A DNA stretch of 64,000 nt from Paenibacillus marchantiophytorum (lineage in GTDB: Bacteria > Bacillota > Bacilli > Paenibacillales > NBRC-103111), in the NCBI RefSeq assembly GCF_014640555.1, contig NZ_BMHE01000032.1:1-64000 (forward strand), read 5' to 3'. Below are positions 50,120 to 58,095 of this stretch, piece by piece; position 1 is the first letter of the stretch; the number at the start of each line of letters is the position of its first letter. The notes below the pieces were generated by a model. That model ran no database searches. It was given only the letters and a program-made list of their open reading frames with translations, and had not been told where the DNA came from. The position numbers and the translations under genes were made by a program.

Positions 50120-51607
50120 TCATTTTGCCGCGCTGGGTGCAGGAACTGCTTCCACGGACTCATCATGCGGCTGAACCTTGCGAATGAAGAAAGCGAGTAC
50201 GAGAGCGACAACACTCAGCCACGTGGCGATGACGAAGGAATGATTGATCCCATAGATGGTCGCAGCTTGCGAAATTTCCGCCATCTTGGCTTTATTGCTC
50301 GGATCAATCTGTCCCGAGATGATTAGCTCTTTGGCGTGAGAAGCCGCTTTGTTAGTCATGAACGTAACCAGCAGCGCTGTTCCCAGCGCACCAGAAACGT
50401 TCCGCAGCGTCTGCGACATGGCCGAACCGTGTGCATTCAGGCGCCGCGGCAGCTGATTCATACCGGCTGTTTGGATCGGCATCATGAGCATCGACATCCC
50501 GAACATCCGCAGCGTGTAAATCAACATCAAGTGGTTATATGTCGATTCCGCCGTAAGCTGGGTGAACTCGTATGTGGTGATGGTCATAATGATAAGACCG
50601 ATGACAGCCAACCAGCGAGCCCCGACTTTATCGAAAATCATCCCCGTAATCGGAGACATAATTCCCATCAGAATAGCTCCGGGGAGCAAGAGCAGTCCAG
50701 ACTCCAGCGGCGAAAAGCCGCGAATGTTTTGCAGGAAAATCGGCAGCAAAATCATACCTGAGAACATAGCCATTGTGATAATCGCATTAATCAATGTTGT
50801 GAGAGAGAACATCGGAAACTTGAAGACACGGAACTCAAGTAAAGGCGTCGTACCTCTTATTGAACGTATGATGAAGAGCAGCAGCGATAGACCGCCCAGC
50901 ACGAGGCAGGCAACGACTCTTCCGCTCCCCCACCCCGATGATCCGGCATCACTGAATCCATACAGAATACCGCCGAAACCGATGGTGGACAGGATGACGC
51001 CCAGCACGTCGAGCTTAGGATTGGACGTTTTGATGACGTCCTTCATAGAGAAAGCGCCGAACACAACGGCGAGGATAGCAAGCGGCAGAACGATATAGAA
51101 TAGAACCCGCCAATCGTAATGCTCAACGACCCACCCCGACATCGTAGGACCGATCGCTGGTGCGAAGATCATGGCAATGCCCATCATGCCCATCGCTTTA
51201 CCGCGCTCCGCGACTGGGAAGATCGTTAGGACCACGACCGACATCAGCGGCATCAGAATGCCGGCACCGACAGCTTGCACAAGTCTTCCGCCGAGCAGCC
51301 AGCCAAAATTGCCTGATAATGCGCAAATAATCGTGCCGATAGCGAATAAGGATGAGGCCGTAAGAAACAGCTTGCGCGTCGTAAATCGGTTAAGCAGGTA
51401 GGCGCTAATTGGAACGAGTACACCGTTCATAAGCATGTAGCCGTTGGACAGCCATTGAATGGTGCCTTCATTCACATTCAGGTCCGCCATCATTTTGGGC
51501 AGCGCAACATTCAATACCGTTTGACTTAATAGCGCCACGAATGCGGCGATGAGCAGAGAAGCCATAATGGGCCCTTTGCGCAGCGCAGGGTTAGTCATGC
51601 TAGTCAT
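50120..51607 (-). CDS. MFS drug efflux pump, DHA2 family
   Basis: A 495-residue 14-helix transporter of the EmrB/QacA type. Motifs seen are the helix-1 LLSQTVLNVALPKMMADLNV, WLSNGYMLMNGVLVPISAYL, NRFTTRKLF (motif A-like), and GMMGIAMIFAPAIGPTMSGW (motif C). I start at ATG 51607, which overlaps the MarR stop (ATGACTAG, 8 bp) and uses an AAGGAGAT site inside marR. It is co-regulated with, and translationally coupled to, the MarR repressor gene. Confidence 0.92.
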   Translation of the reverse strand: MTSMTNPALRKGPIMASLLIAAFVALLSQTVLNVALPKMMADLNVNEGTIQWLSNGYMLMNGVLVPISAYLLNRFTTRKLFLTASSLFAIGTIICALSGNFGWLLGGRLVQAVGAGILMPLMSVVVLTIFPVAERGKAMGMMGIAMIFAPAIGPTMSGWVVEHYDWRVLFYIVLPLAILAVVFGAFSMKDVIKTSNPKLDVLGVILSTIGFGGILYGFSDAGSSGWGSGRVVACLVLGGLSLLLFIIRSIRGTTPLLEFRVFKFPMFSLTTLINAIITMAMFSGMILLPIFLQNIRGFSPLESGLLLLPGAILMGIMSPITGMIFDKVGARWLAVIGLIIMTITTYEFTQLTAESTYNHLMLIYTLRMFGMSMLMMPIQTAGMNQLPRRLNAHGSAMSQTLRNVSGALGTALLVTFMTNKAASHAKELIISGQIDPSNKAKMAEISQAATIYGINHSFVIATWLSVVALVLAFFIRKVQPHDESVEAVPAPSAAK

Positions 51608-52052
51608 GCAGCACATCTCCTTTGATCGTCTTTAAAATCGTCAAAATCTCAGTCTGTATACGATGAAACTGCTGCTGGTCTTCCTCCGACAAACCTAACA
51701 AGGGTCTGAGCAGCATCAGCCGCATATCATTGGACTCCTCCCATAGCGTTGTTCCTTTGTCCGATAGCTTCAATGTCATAGCCCGGCGGTCCGACTCGGT
51801 GCGTTCACGCGTTATGATCCCCGCTTTAACCATCCGATCGACAATCCCGCTGGTCGTGCTATTGCCAAGATTAAGCTTGTCGGACAGCTCCATTAACTTA
51901 ATATCTGGAAATTCCTTCAATATGCGGAGCACGATGAGCTGCAAGGGTGTCAGACCATGCTTCTGAGCAACCTTAGCCATCACTTGAAAAAAAGCCTGAT
52001 TTACTTCCCGATAAGCCTGAAAAATTTGCATAACACGCTGTTGTTCGTTCAA
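51600..52052 (-). CDS. MarR-family repressor
   Basis: A 150-residue winged-helix MarR protein. The recognition helix lies in MELSDKLNLGNSTTSGIVDR, and the wing in RTESDRRAMTLKLSDKG, with dimer helices at both ends. Translation starts at TTG 52052 with AGAGG upstream. An 18-bp palindrome covers its own transcription start, so it should repress itself and the MFS pump, being released by a drug or phenolic ligand. Confidence 0.92.
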   Translation of the reverse strand: MNEQQRVMQIFQAYREVNQAFFQVMAKVAQKHGLTPLQLIVLRILKEFPDIKLMELSDKLNLGNSTTSGIVDRMVKAGIITRERTESDRRAMTLKLSDKGTTLWEESNDMRLMLLRPLLGLSEEDQQQFHRIQTEILTILKTIKGDVLHD

Positions 52053-52073
52053 GAGGTCCTCTTCATCTCCAAT

Positions 52074-52119
52074 TACTTCGTATACGAAGTATTATGCTCC
52101 AAGACGGTTTATATGTCAA
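52074..52119 (-). promoter_or_regulatory. Promoter and MarR operator
   Basis: On the minus strand TTGACA (52119-52114), a 17-bp spacer and CATAAT (52096-52091) are followed directly by the perfect palindrome TACTTCGTATACGAAGTA (52091-52074), which covers the start region of the transcript. A textbook arrangement for an autoregulated MarR operon. Confidence 0.88.
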
Positions 52120-52137
52120 TTTTTATATATGCCTAGG

Positions 52138-52316
52138 AACTCAATAACTCTTATTCGATCACAATGGTGGGGTTTCTGAATCTTACGAACTCTAGCTACG
52201 CTATGACGAGTAAAAGTAAACAATTCCACCCCTACGGGGCTCCATAACGCCGATTCCGTTCATTAGATCGCCAGAGCAGCCGTTTTCTCGTCGATAAGCA
52301 TCATGCGGTTCGTTAG
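52138..52316. repeat. 179-bp dispersed repeat, copy A
   Basis: Begins AACTCAATAACTCTTATTCG and ends CGGTTCGTTAG. Copy B at 60692-60870 has the same length, the same ends and clearly related internal blocks (CCGATTC.GTTCRTTAGAT, CCATTTTCTCG..TATAAGCATCAT). No open frame in either copy. Short GTTCGTTAG motifs recur within it. Confidence 0.75.
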
Positions 52317-52442
52317 CTGGGGCTGGTGCTACTTGGTGCGGCCGCCCTACGACAGTAGATAAGAGTCCACAGAAGTATCTACTTGGGGAGTCAGCCCTTT
52401 TTGTTTATCGTTGAGGCTCCAAGATCCCGATCCCGCTGGAGC

Positions 52443-52520
52443 AGAATTTTGAAGTTAGCTAGTTTAGACAGATGGTTGGGAGAATGCTGAGAGGAGCTGC
52501 AAGGGAAAGTAGCTGAAATA
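52443..52520 (+). repeat. 78-bp direct repeat, first copy
   Basis: The stretch containing GCTAGTTTAGACAGATGG and GAGAGGAGCTGCAAGGGAAA recurs at 52785-52861 with only a few differences. The two copies flank the palindrome cluster 52558-52760 like the ends of an inserted or amplified unit. Confidence 0.8.
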
Positions 52521-52557
52521 CCCGGACTGTGCGGTGGCACGTCCAGTGTCTAAGGAA

Positions 52558-52760
52558 CGCCTATACGGCTGTTTGATTGGATAAATCCAATCAAACAGCC
52601 GTATAGGCGGTTCATTTCACAGCTACATTGGATTTATCCAATGTTATCTGATAAAAAACGCCATATCGGCCGCAGATTTAAGGATTTCAATGGATAAATC
52701 CAATCCAACGGCCCGCTGGGCGGTCAAATTCACGATTACATTGGATTTATCCAATGTAAT
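52558..52760. repeat. Palindrome cluster of the CATTGGAT family
   Basis: Four palindromes: a perfect 52-bp one at 52558-52609 (25-bp arms around AA, centred on GATTGGATAAATCCAATC), 52625-52644 (ACATTGGATTTATCCAATGT), a weaker one near 52688-52705, and a perfect 26-bp one at 52735-52760. All share TTGGAT-WW-ATCCAA. Confidence 0.88.
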
Positions 52761-52784
52761 AAGATTCCTCATGTTGTCTGGCAC

Positions 52785-52861
52785 GGAATCTTGAAGTTGC
52801 TAGTTTAGACAGATGGTTGGGAGAACGCTGAGAGGAGCTGCAAGGGAAAGTAGCTGAAATA
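52785..52861 (+). repeat. 78-bp direct repeat, second copy
   Basis: Second copy of the unit at 52443-52520; differs by one deleted base near its start and a T-to-C change. Confidence 0.8.
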
Positions 52862-52903
52862 ATCAAGTTCATTAGATGCCATTCAAGACTGAAAACCTCC
52901 AAA

Positions 52904-52945
52904 ACAAAGAAGCTAAGCACTATAATAGCTGCTTAGCTTCTTTGT
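52904..52945 (-). terminator. Terminator of the SLH phosphoesterase gene
   Basis: ACAAAGAAGCTAAGCA pairs with TGCTTAGCTTCTTTGT around a 10-nt loop; on the minus strand a T-rich tract follows the stem. Confidence 0.82.
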
Positions 52946-52969
52946 CATCTAGATAGTCATCGCCACAAC

Positions 52970-55900
52970 TTACTTTCCACTCAATTGATCGATGATCGCT
53001 TTGAGTTCAGGGTCCAGACAAATCGCATTAAACATGACTGTGAGCGCTTCGGCTCTAGTTGCGGACTGCTCCGGAGCGAATGTACGCGCAGCGATGCCTT
53101 GAATTAAACCCGCTTCAGCTGCTTTTGCAATGTGCTCCTTGTTCCATGAATTCGCGGTATCCGTAAATGCCACACCACTGTTTAGTTTCTTCGCATTGTT
53201 GAAATTGACAATTTTCGAGATAATCGCAATGATCTCAGCACGACTGATTTCTCTATCCGGCTTAAACGTGCCATCCGGATAACCCGAAATGATCCCGTTA
53301 GAAGATAACGCAGCAATAGCCTCATTAGCCCAATGTTGTTCTACGTCACTTAATTTGTTAGCAGTTGAAGCTGACTTCACTACACCGAATGCTTTGCTTA
53401 CAATTGTCGCAAACTCGCCTCGGGTAATGCTTCCATTAGGTTGGAAGGTACCGTCTGGGTAACCGTCAATAACCTTTAGCTTCAAGAAGGTGGCAATCGT
53501 TTTGGTGCTCCACAGATTGGAGACATCTGTAAATGCCAACTTCGTAGGATTAACTTTTTCTTGTGCCAAACGAGCACTGTAGGCTTCTTTGATTTGATTA
53601 GGTTTAACGCCATCAGCGAAAATAGGTGCTGAAGGCTTTTCATCAGGCTTAGGTTTAACAGTCGGATCAGGTGCAACAGGCACGACAGGACCTGTACTTG
53701 GACTTGGATCTGTGCCCGGGTTCGAATCGGGGTCTTGCGTCTTCGCCTTTTCAATGGTCGTCGCTTGCAGCTTTGTCCCATCTGTCGTTCTTGCTTCAAT
53801 CACAATTCGGTCATTACTAATGCTGATCGCCGAATATACGGGTAAATTATCATCATACAAATAGTTCAAGTAATCATGCTTTACGGCATCGTAGAATTTC
53901 CAGCCTGAGGATCCTCCAACGAGATAGATCGTCCCCTTGCTGCCATCTTTCAGCGGTAAGCCGTTTTTCATCGGATACGTCCAAGCTAGGGCGTGATCGT
54001 GACCTACAAGCACCAGATCTACACCAAGCTCTTCAAGAACAGGTGCCAGATAATAAGTTACGAGTTCAGGACCACGCCCATCTTCCGTATGATAAGCAGG
54101 TCGGTGGAACATGGCTACTTTCCACTTTTTCTTGCTGGCATTTATATTTTCGCGGAGCCATGCAGCTTGTTTTTTCATATCAACTTCATCCGCTTCCGAA
54201 TTCAAAACGATAAAGTGCGTATCCTCGTAATCATACGAATACGTCAAATGCTCCTGTGTCTCCATGCCGTTGCCAGGCAGTCCAAGGGCCGAGATGAACA
54301 CTTGCTTGCCACCATTTTTAACATCGTGATTCCCCATGGTATAGGCAGAGGGAACACTTCCGCTATACTTTTCAGAAGCCTTCATATCCTGTTCCCATTG
54401 CTTCATAATCCCGCCATCATCCACAATGTCGCCGCCATGCATAACGAATCGCGTATCGGGAAAGACAGAGAAGGCGCCTTGCATCAAATTCTGGTGAATC
54501 AGAAGCGCTTCTTCACTATTCGTGTGTGAATCAGTAACAAATAAGAATGAGAATGAATCTGCTTTGGCCGCTTCCGTTTTAAAAACTTGCGGAGCGCTCC
54601 AATGACCTGGGTAACCTACACGATAACGATAAGCTGTTCCTGGCGTAAGACCTTGCAAAAGCCCCTTATGAAATAAGGCTTCACCTGTGCGATCAGGCGC
54701 CAACAGAAGTTCTGATGCAGCTGCTTGCTGCAACATATTAGGTTGATCGAAATTTACAAACTCACTATCTTTCACATATTGAATGAACCCTTCCCCTGCA
54801 CGCGGGGCCGTTCTCCAAACGATACTCATCTTTGTTTTCAAATCTTCCGTCACATAAGTTCTAACAAACTCTGGCTCATCTGCGCCAATCTGCGGGACGA
54901 TGGGAAGGGTTAGCACTTTGCTGACTTTATCCCCATTCACAGCTTGAAGGTCAAGGCTCAGCAAAGCAAGCGTCGTTAAATTCGTCCGAATTTCGCCATT
55001 TGCATCCGTTTTCCCCCATTTATCCGTTAAGAGACCGAGTTCGACGTCAGCACTAGGCACCCAAGCAGTGCCTTTTCCATTAGGTAAATTGACAGCAGTA
55101 AATCCTGCACTCGTAGCTCCACTCGAAAAATACTGCGCTCCCTGCAAGGCGGAAGAAATCTTAGTTGAACTAGCATCAGCATTTGTATATAAAAAGGATT
55201 CCGCTGTTTTCACTTTAACGTAGGATTTAGGGTTAAGTGAATTAGGAAGCACTATGGAAACTCCTTCCACTGGCACACCAATATCATCGGTAACACGAAT
55301 GGTGCTGCTCGTATTTAAGGAGCTCCCCTTAACTGTGAGCACATAGGGAAATCCAATGGTATAGCTATGAGGTTGCGCCAATGCATAGACCGCTTCTCCT
55401 ACGGTAAGCTGAACGCTGCCATCACTCATTCCAATCGATTTGAACAGCTCGCCGCGCCCCATCTTGGCACTTGGTTTAACCTTGATATTCAAAGAAACAA
55501 GCGTGCCATCCGCTGCTATAGAAGATTTGCTCAATCCTTTAAGCTCGAATTGGTATTCTCCCCTAGCATTGTTAATCTCATTGCGCGTGATCAAAGATTC
55601 CGTCACTTTGGGTTCCGTAGAGATGATTTCCAGTGTTTGAGGATCATAGGTCAGCTTCGCATACGAGTTTTTTAACTCATTTGCGTTTTTGACCTGAAGC
55701 TTCAACTGGAAAGACTTGTTGCTGATAACTTCATTAGGAGCTTCTAGTTGGTATTGAACACCATCACGAATGAAAAAAGTGCTGTTAATTTCCGCTGGAT
55801 TGCCAGATCGATCATACACAGCCGCATGAACCGTATGATAACCGCCTGCCATTGCAGTTGCTGATTGATATTGAATATTACCTGATGACGCATCGTATGC

Positions 55901-56695
55901 AGTGGTAACAGGATGACCATTGATATCCACTTGGATTGAACTCGGATCAATGCCTGATTTATCATCTGTTGCGTTTAATTGAATAAGCGGGCGGTTTGTT
56001 TCTAAGACCGCGTTATTACCCGGCGATTTCACGTCAAGTTTGGGAACCGTCATATCTTCATTCGCATCATCTTCATAGATAAGACGAACGTTATCAACCC
56101 ATACCGTGCCTTTATTTTTTTTATCAAAAATAGATTGCTCAATTCGCATATAAATTTCAAGCGTGAACGGAGTTGGCCTATTCGTTGGCAGTGCGCCTTC
56201 GATATATTTCCACCCTGTCCAATTCACACCGACATTCTCATCCAAATATTCCACTTCAAATGACTTGCCTGCGCTATCCCTGAACTTACTGAAAATATGA
56301 TGACCATCATTGTTGCCGTAAATCCACATACCAATCTTCTTGGGAGCCCCTGTAATCGGAATGGCGCCAGCAGCTGGCCCCACGTAGACGTAGGAAGGAT
56401 TTTCCTTAACACCTATGTAATCATAATCAATCCGGACGGAATTATTGCCGAAACGGACATGTTTGGGATCGGACTCCAAGCTCATCGCACCGGAGAAATT
56501 TCTTTTTTGGATCAAAACATCATCGCTAAGGTTGTTCTCAAAATCCTCTATAACCACACTCTTAGGTGCAACACTCTCCGCTGAGACTAAACCTTCAGGT
56601 GGAAGAACACCTATGATGACAGAGATCAACAGAAAGATCAGTGTTGCCTTGTTCACCGCTAATTTGATTCGTTTGGAAACTTGCCGCTTAAACAT
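52970..56695 (-). CDS. S-layer-anchored metallophosphoesterase
   Basis: A 1241-residue secreted, wall-bound protein. In order: signal peptide (about 1-38), a carbohydrate-binding-like jelly roll (about 47-210), an Ig/cadherin-like domain (about 220-310), a cohesin-like domain (about 315-455), an SH3-like part, a purple-acid-phosphatase N-terminal FnIII domain (about 605-705) and a calcineurin-type phosphoesterase (about 711-960). Metal ligands are seen in FVTDSHTN, HGGDIVDDGG, MGNHD, FHRPAYH and GHDHALA. A Pro-rich linker leads to three SLH domains (about 1050-1235; DGYPDGTFQPNGSITRGEF is the first signature) that hold it to the wall polymer. GAGGAGCG precedes the ATG. It likely frees phosphate from nucleotides or phosphoesters at the cell surface. 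Confidence 0.93.
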   Translation of the reverse strand: MFKRQVSKRIKLAVNKATLIFLLISVIIGVLPPEGLVSAESVAPKSVVIEDFENNLSDDVLIQKRNFSGAMSLESDPKHVRFGNNSVRIDYDYIGVKENPSYVYVGPAAGAIPITGAPKKIGMWIYGNNDGHHIFSKFRDSAGKSFEVEYLDENVGVNWTGWKYIEGALPTNRPTPFTLEIYMRIEQSIFDKKNKGTVWVDNVRLIYEDDANEDMTVPKLDVKSPGNNAVLETNRPLIQLNATDDKSGIDPSSIQVDINGHPVTTAYDASSGNIQYQSATAMAGGYHTVHAAVYDRSGNPAEINSTFFIRDGVQYQLEAPNEVISNKSFQLKLQVKNANELKNSYAKLTYDPQTLEIISTEPKVTESLITRNEINNARGEYQFELKGLSKSSIAADGTLVSLNIKVKPSAKMGRGELFKSIGMSDGSVQLTVGEAVYALAQPHSYTIGFPYVLTVKGSSLNTSSTIRVTDDIGVPVEGVSIVLPNSLNPKSYVKVKTAESFLYTNADASSTKISSALQGAQYFSSGATSAGFTAVNLPNGKGTAWVPSADVELGLLTDKWGKTDANGEIRTNLTTLALLSLDLQAVNGDKVSKVLTLPIVPQIGADEPEFVRTYVTEDLKTKMSIVWRTAPRAGEGFIQYVKDSEFVNFDQPNMLQQAAASELLLAPDRTGEALFHKGLLQGLTPGTAYRYRVGYPGHWSAPQVFKTEAAKADSFSFLFVTDSHTNSEEALLIHQNLMQGAFSVFPDTRFVMHGGDIVDDGGIMKQWEQDMKASEKYSGSVPSAYTMGNHDVKNGGKQVFISALGLPGNGMETQEHLTYSYDYEDTHFIVLNSEADEVDMKKQAAWLRENINASKKKWKVAMFHRPAYHTEDGRGPELVTYYLAPVLEELGVDLVLVGHDHALAWTYPMKNGLPLKDGSKGTIYLVGGSSGWKFYDAVKHDYLNYLYDDNLPVYSAISISNDRIVIEARTTDGTKLQATTIEKAKTQDPDSNPGTDPSPSTGPVVPVAPDPTVKPKPDEKPSAPIFADGVKPNQIKEAYSARLAQEKVNPTKLAFTDVSNLWSTKTIATFLKLKVIDGYPDGTFQPNGSITRGEFATIVSKAFGVVKSASTANKLSDVEQHWANEAIAALSSNGIISGYPDGTFKPDREISRAEIIAIISKIVNFNNAKKLNSGVAFTDTANSWNKEHIAKAAEAGLIQGIAARTFAPEQSATRAEALTVMFNAICLDPELKAIIDQLSGK

Positions 56696-56875
56696 GATTG
56701 TAATCGCTCCTCTGTTTGGTGATGATTTGGTGCCAAACTACCAACGGACGCACAATAGTAAAATAAATCATACAATTAATCATACAAAAGTAATTATATC
56801 TGTCCTCTATTTGTGGATTGTTTGCTTCATACGTTGATTTTGTAAATGGCTTGTACATTGGATTGCAATTGTTCG

Positions 56876-56905
56876 TTGGAACACTAGAGCTCTTGCTGTT
56901 ATAAT
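56876..56905 (+). promoter_or_regulatory. Promoter of the intact DUF559-like gene
   Basis: TTGGAA at 56876-56881, an 18-bp spacer and TATAAT at 56900-56905; the conserved hairpin leader begins 12 nt later. Confidence 0.7.
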
Positions 56906-56917
56906 CATATCTAGACG

Positions 56918-56963
56918 AAGAACGTCCTTTTGCCCCTTGCGGCAATAAGGACGTTCTTTTTTT
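56918..56963 (+). ncRNA. Conserved nested hairpin leader, copy 2
   Basis: AAGAACGTCC (56918-56927) pairs perfectly with GGACGTTCTT (56949-56958) and encloses GCC ... GGC; a run of seven T follows. It matches the leader at 24607-24647 in spacing from the TATAAT box and in structure, while the DNA on either side differs. Confidence 0.75.
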
Positions 56964-56988
56964 CATTTGCAGAGGAGGAATACGGTCC

Positions 56989-57654
56989 ATGGAATTTGAA
57001 AAAGTGCACAAGCAATTTCTCGAACATCATTTGGCTCACAGATCTGGAGAAAGAAAGGGACGACTGCTCAGGGGTCATCGACATACTGAGAAGCTGCTGC
57101 TTCAAAATGTATGGTTGCCCTTGTTCGGGTCACTCGAACATTTGCATCCCGAATATGAAATCTACGACTGGAACCGCAAATCGCAGTTTCTCGATTTCGC
57201 TTTTCTCCCTCCTTTCGGTCGTTTCGGAATCGAGTGCGATGGCTTTCAGAGCCATGTAAAAGATATGGACCGGGAGAAATTTAGCTACGCCCTGAATCGA
57301 GATACGTTTCTTACGGGAATCGGGTGGAAAATGATCCATTTCTCCTATGATGATGTGCTGAATCGCCCCGAGATTTGTCGGATGCTCCTGCAACTGGCTA
57401 TGAGTCCCTATCTAATTCGGAACCAATCCATTCGTCCAGCTGTTATAGCGGAGAAAGAAGTACTTAGGCTGGCTTGGGCACTTGGAAGATGGATACGACC
57501 CAAGGATGTGTCTGACCATCTGGAGGTCGACTTCCGAACTGCTCGCAAATGGCTGCGCGCCTTAGTCGATAAGGGCTGGCTAGAACCTATCGCAAGGGGC
57601 GAAGATATCCGCTATTACAAGTTAAAGGATGGAACACTGGAGCATTTAATGTGA
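56989..57654 (+). CDS. DUF559-like nuclease with winged-helix tail
   Basis: A 221-residue protein. The N-terminal part is helical (HKQFLEHHLAHRSGERKGRL). The middle has the PD-(D/E)XK-like core of DUF559/Vsr-type proteins: Asp in FLDFAFLPPFG, Glu-x-Asp in FGIECDGFQSH, then DREKFSYALNRDTFLTGIGW and KMIHFSYDDV. The C-terminal 70 residues form a winged helix (EKEVLRLAWALGRWIRPKDV, DFRTARKWLRALVDKG). A DNA nuclease or nickase directed by its own DNA-binding tail is the natural reading. It has AGGAGG, a strong promoter and a terminator-like leader. Palindromic repeats start about 30 bp downstream. A paralogue with an in-frame stop is at 24673. Confidence 0.82.
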   Translation: MEFEKVHKQFLEHHLAHRSGERKGRLLRGHRHTEKLLLQNVWLPLFGSLEHLHPEYEIYDWNRKSQFLDFAFLPPFGRFGIECDGFQSHVKDMDREKFSYALNRDTFLTGIGWKMIHFSYDDVLNRPEICRMLLQLAMSPYLIRNQSIRPAVIAEKEVLRLAWALGRWIRPKDVSDHLEVDFRTARKWLRALVDKGWLEPIARGEDIRYYKLKDGTLEHLM

Positions 57655-57684
57655 GTATGGCTGTCTGCGGGGGAAATATTGCGC

Positions 57685-57870
57685 CCATTGGATTTTGTGC
57701 AGTGGAATATGAGGAATATGCTTGGTAGAGCCGCGTCACTGGAATTTCTACAGTGAAATCTTCCCAAAACCATTATTATTCCCGATAAGCAGCCATTTGA
57801 CTGGATATTTTCCAATGTAAAGCATTAATAGTCGCCCACTTGAGGAATTCTACTGTACATTTTCCAATGG
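57685..57870. repeat. Degenerate palindromes downstream of the nuclease gene
   Basis: Decayed members of the CATTGGAT family: CCATTG..CAGTGG at about 57686-57705, CACTG..CAGTG near 57737-57757, CTGGATATTTTCCAATG at about 57800-57817, and ACATTTTCCAATGG at 57858-57871. None is perfect; they are recognised by their TTGGA/TCCAA halves. Confidence 0.55.
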
Positions 57871-57890
57871 CCATCGACGTGTTAGCAGCG

Positions 57891-57933
57891 ACAAGACAAG
57901 ACAAGACAAGACAAGACAAGACAAGACAAGACA
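57891..57933 (+). repeat. Pentanucleotide repeat, eight ACAAG units
   Basis: Eight perfect ACAAG copies (57891-57930) plus ACA, followed by an A/C-rich stretch. It falls in a non-coding interval between two converging genes. A plus-strand frame through it (DKTRQDKTRQD) is low-complexity and unlikely to be real. Confidence 0.9.
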
Positions 57934-58095
57934 ATTCAGGCCAAAATAAACCATACAAAACCAGACTAAACCAAAAAAACCAAACTCCTCAGAGCAAGGC
58001 AGAGAAGAGCACAAAACTACGCCAAAAAGGGCTGCGACAGATCCAGCCTGCGCTGACCTGCCCCAACCCAACAACCAAATAACTGAAACATTAAT

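Larger units (their letters stand above)
52317..52969. other. Repeat-rich non-coding region
   Basis: No gene is seen. The contents are a direct repeat of about 78 bp (52443-52520 and 52785-52861), palindromes of the CATTGGAT family between them, and the terminator of the SLH phosphoesterase gene at 52904-52945. Confidence 0.7.

Noticed and set aside
57840..58082. 80-codon frame through the ACAAG repeat
   Set aside because: Low-complexity translation (DKTRQ repeats), no ribosome binding site; better explained as non-coding microsatellite.
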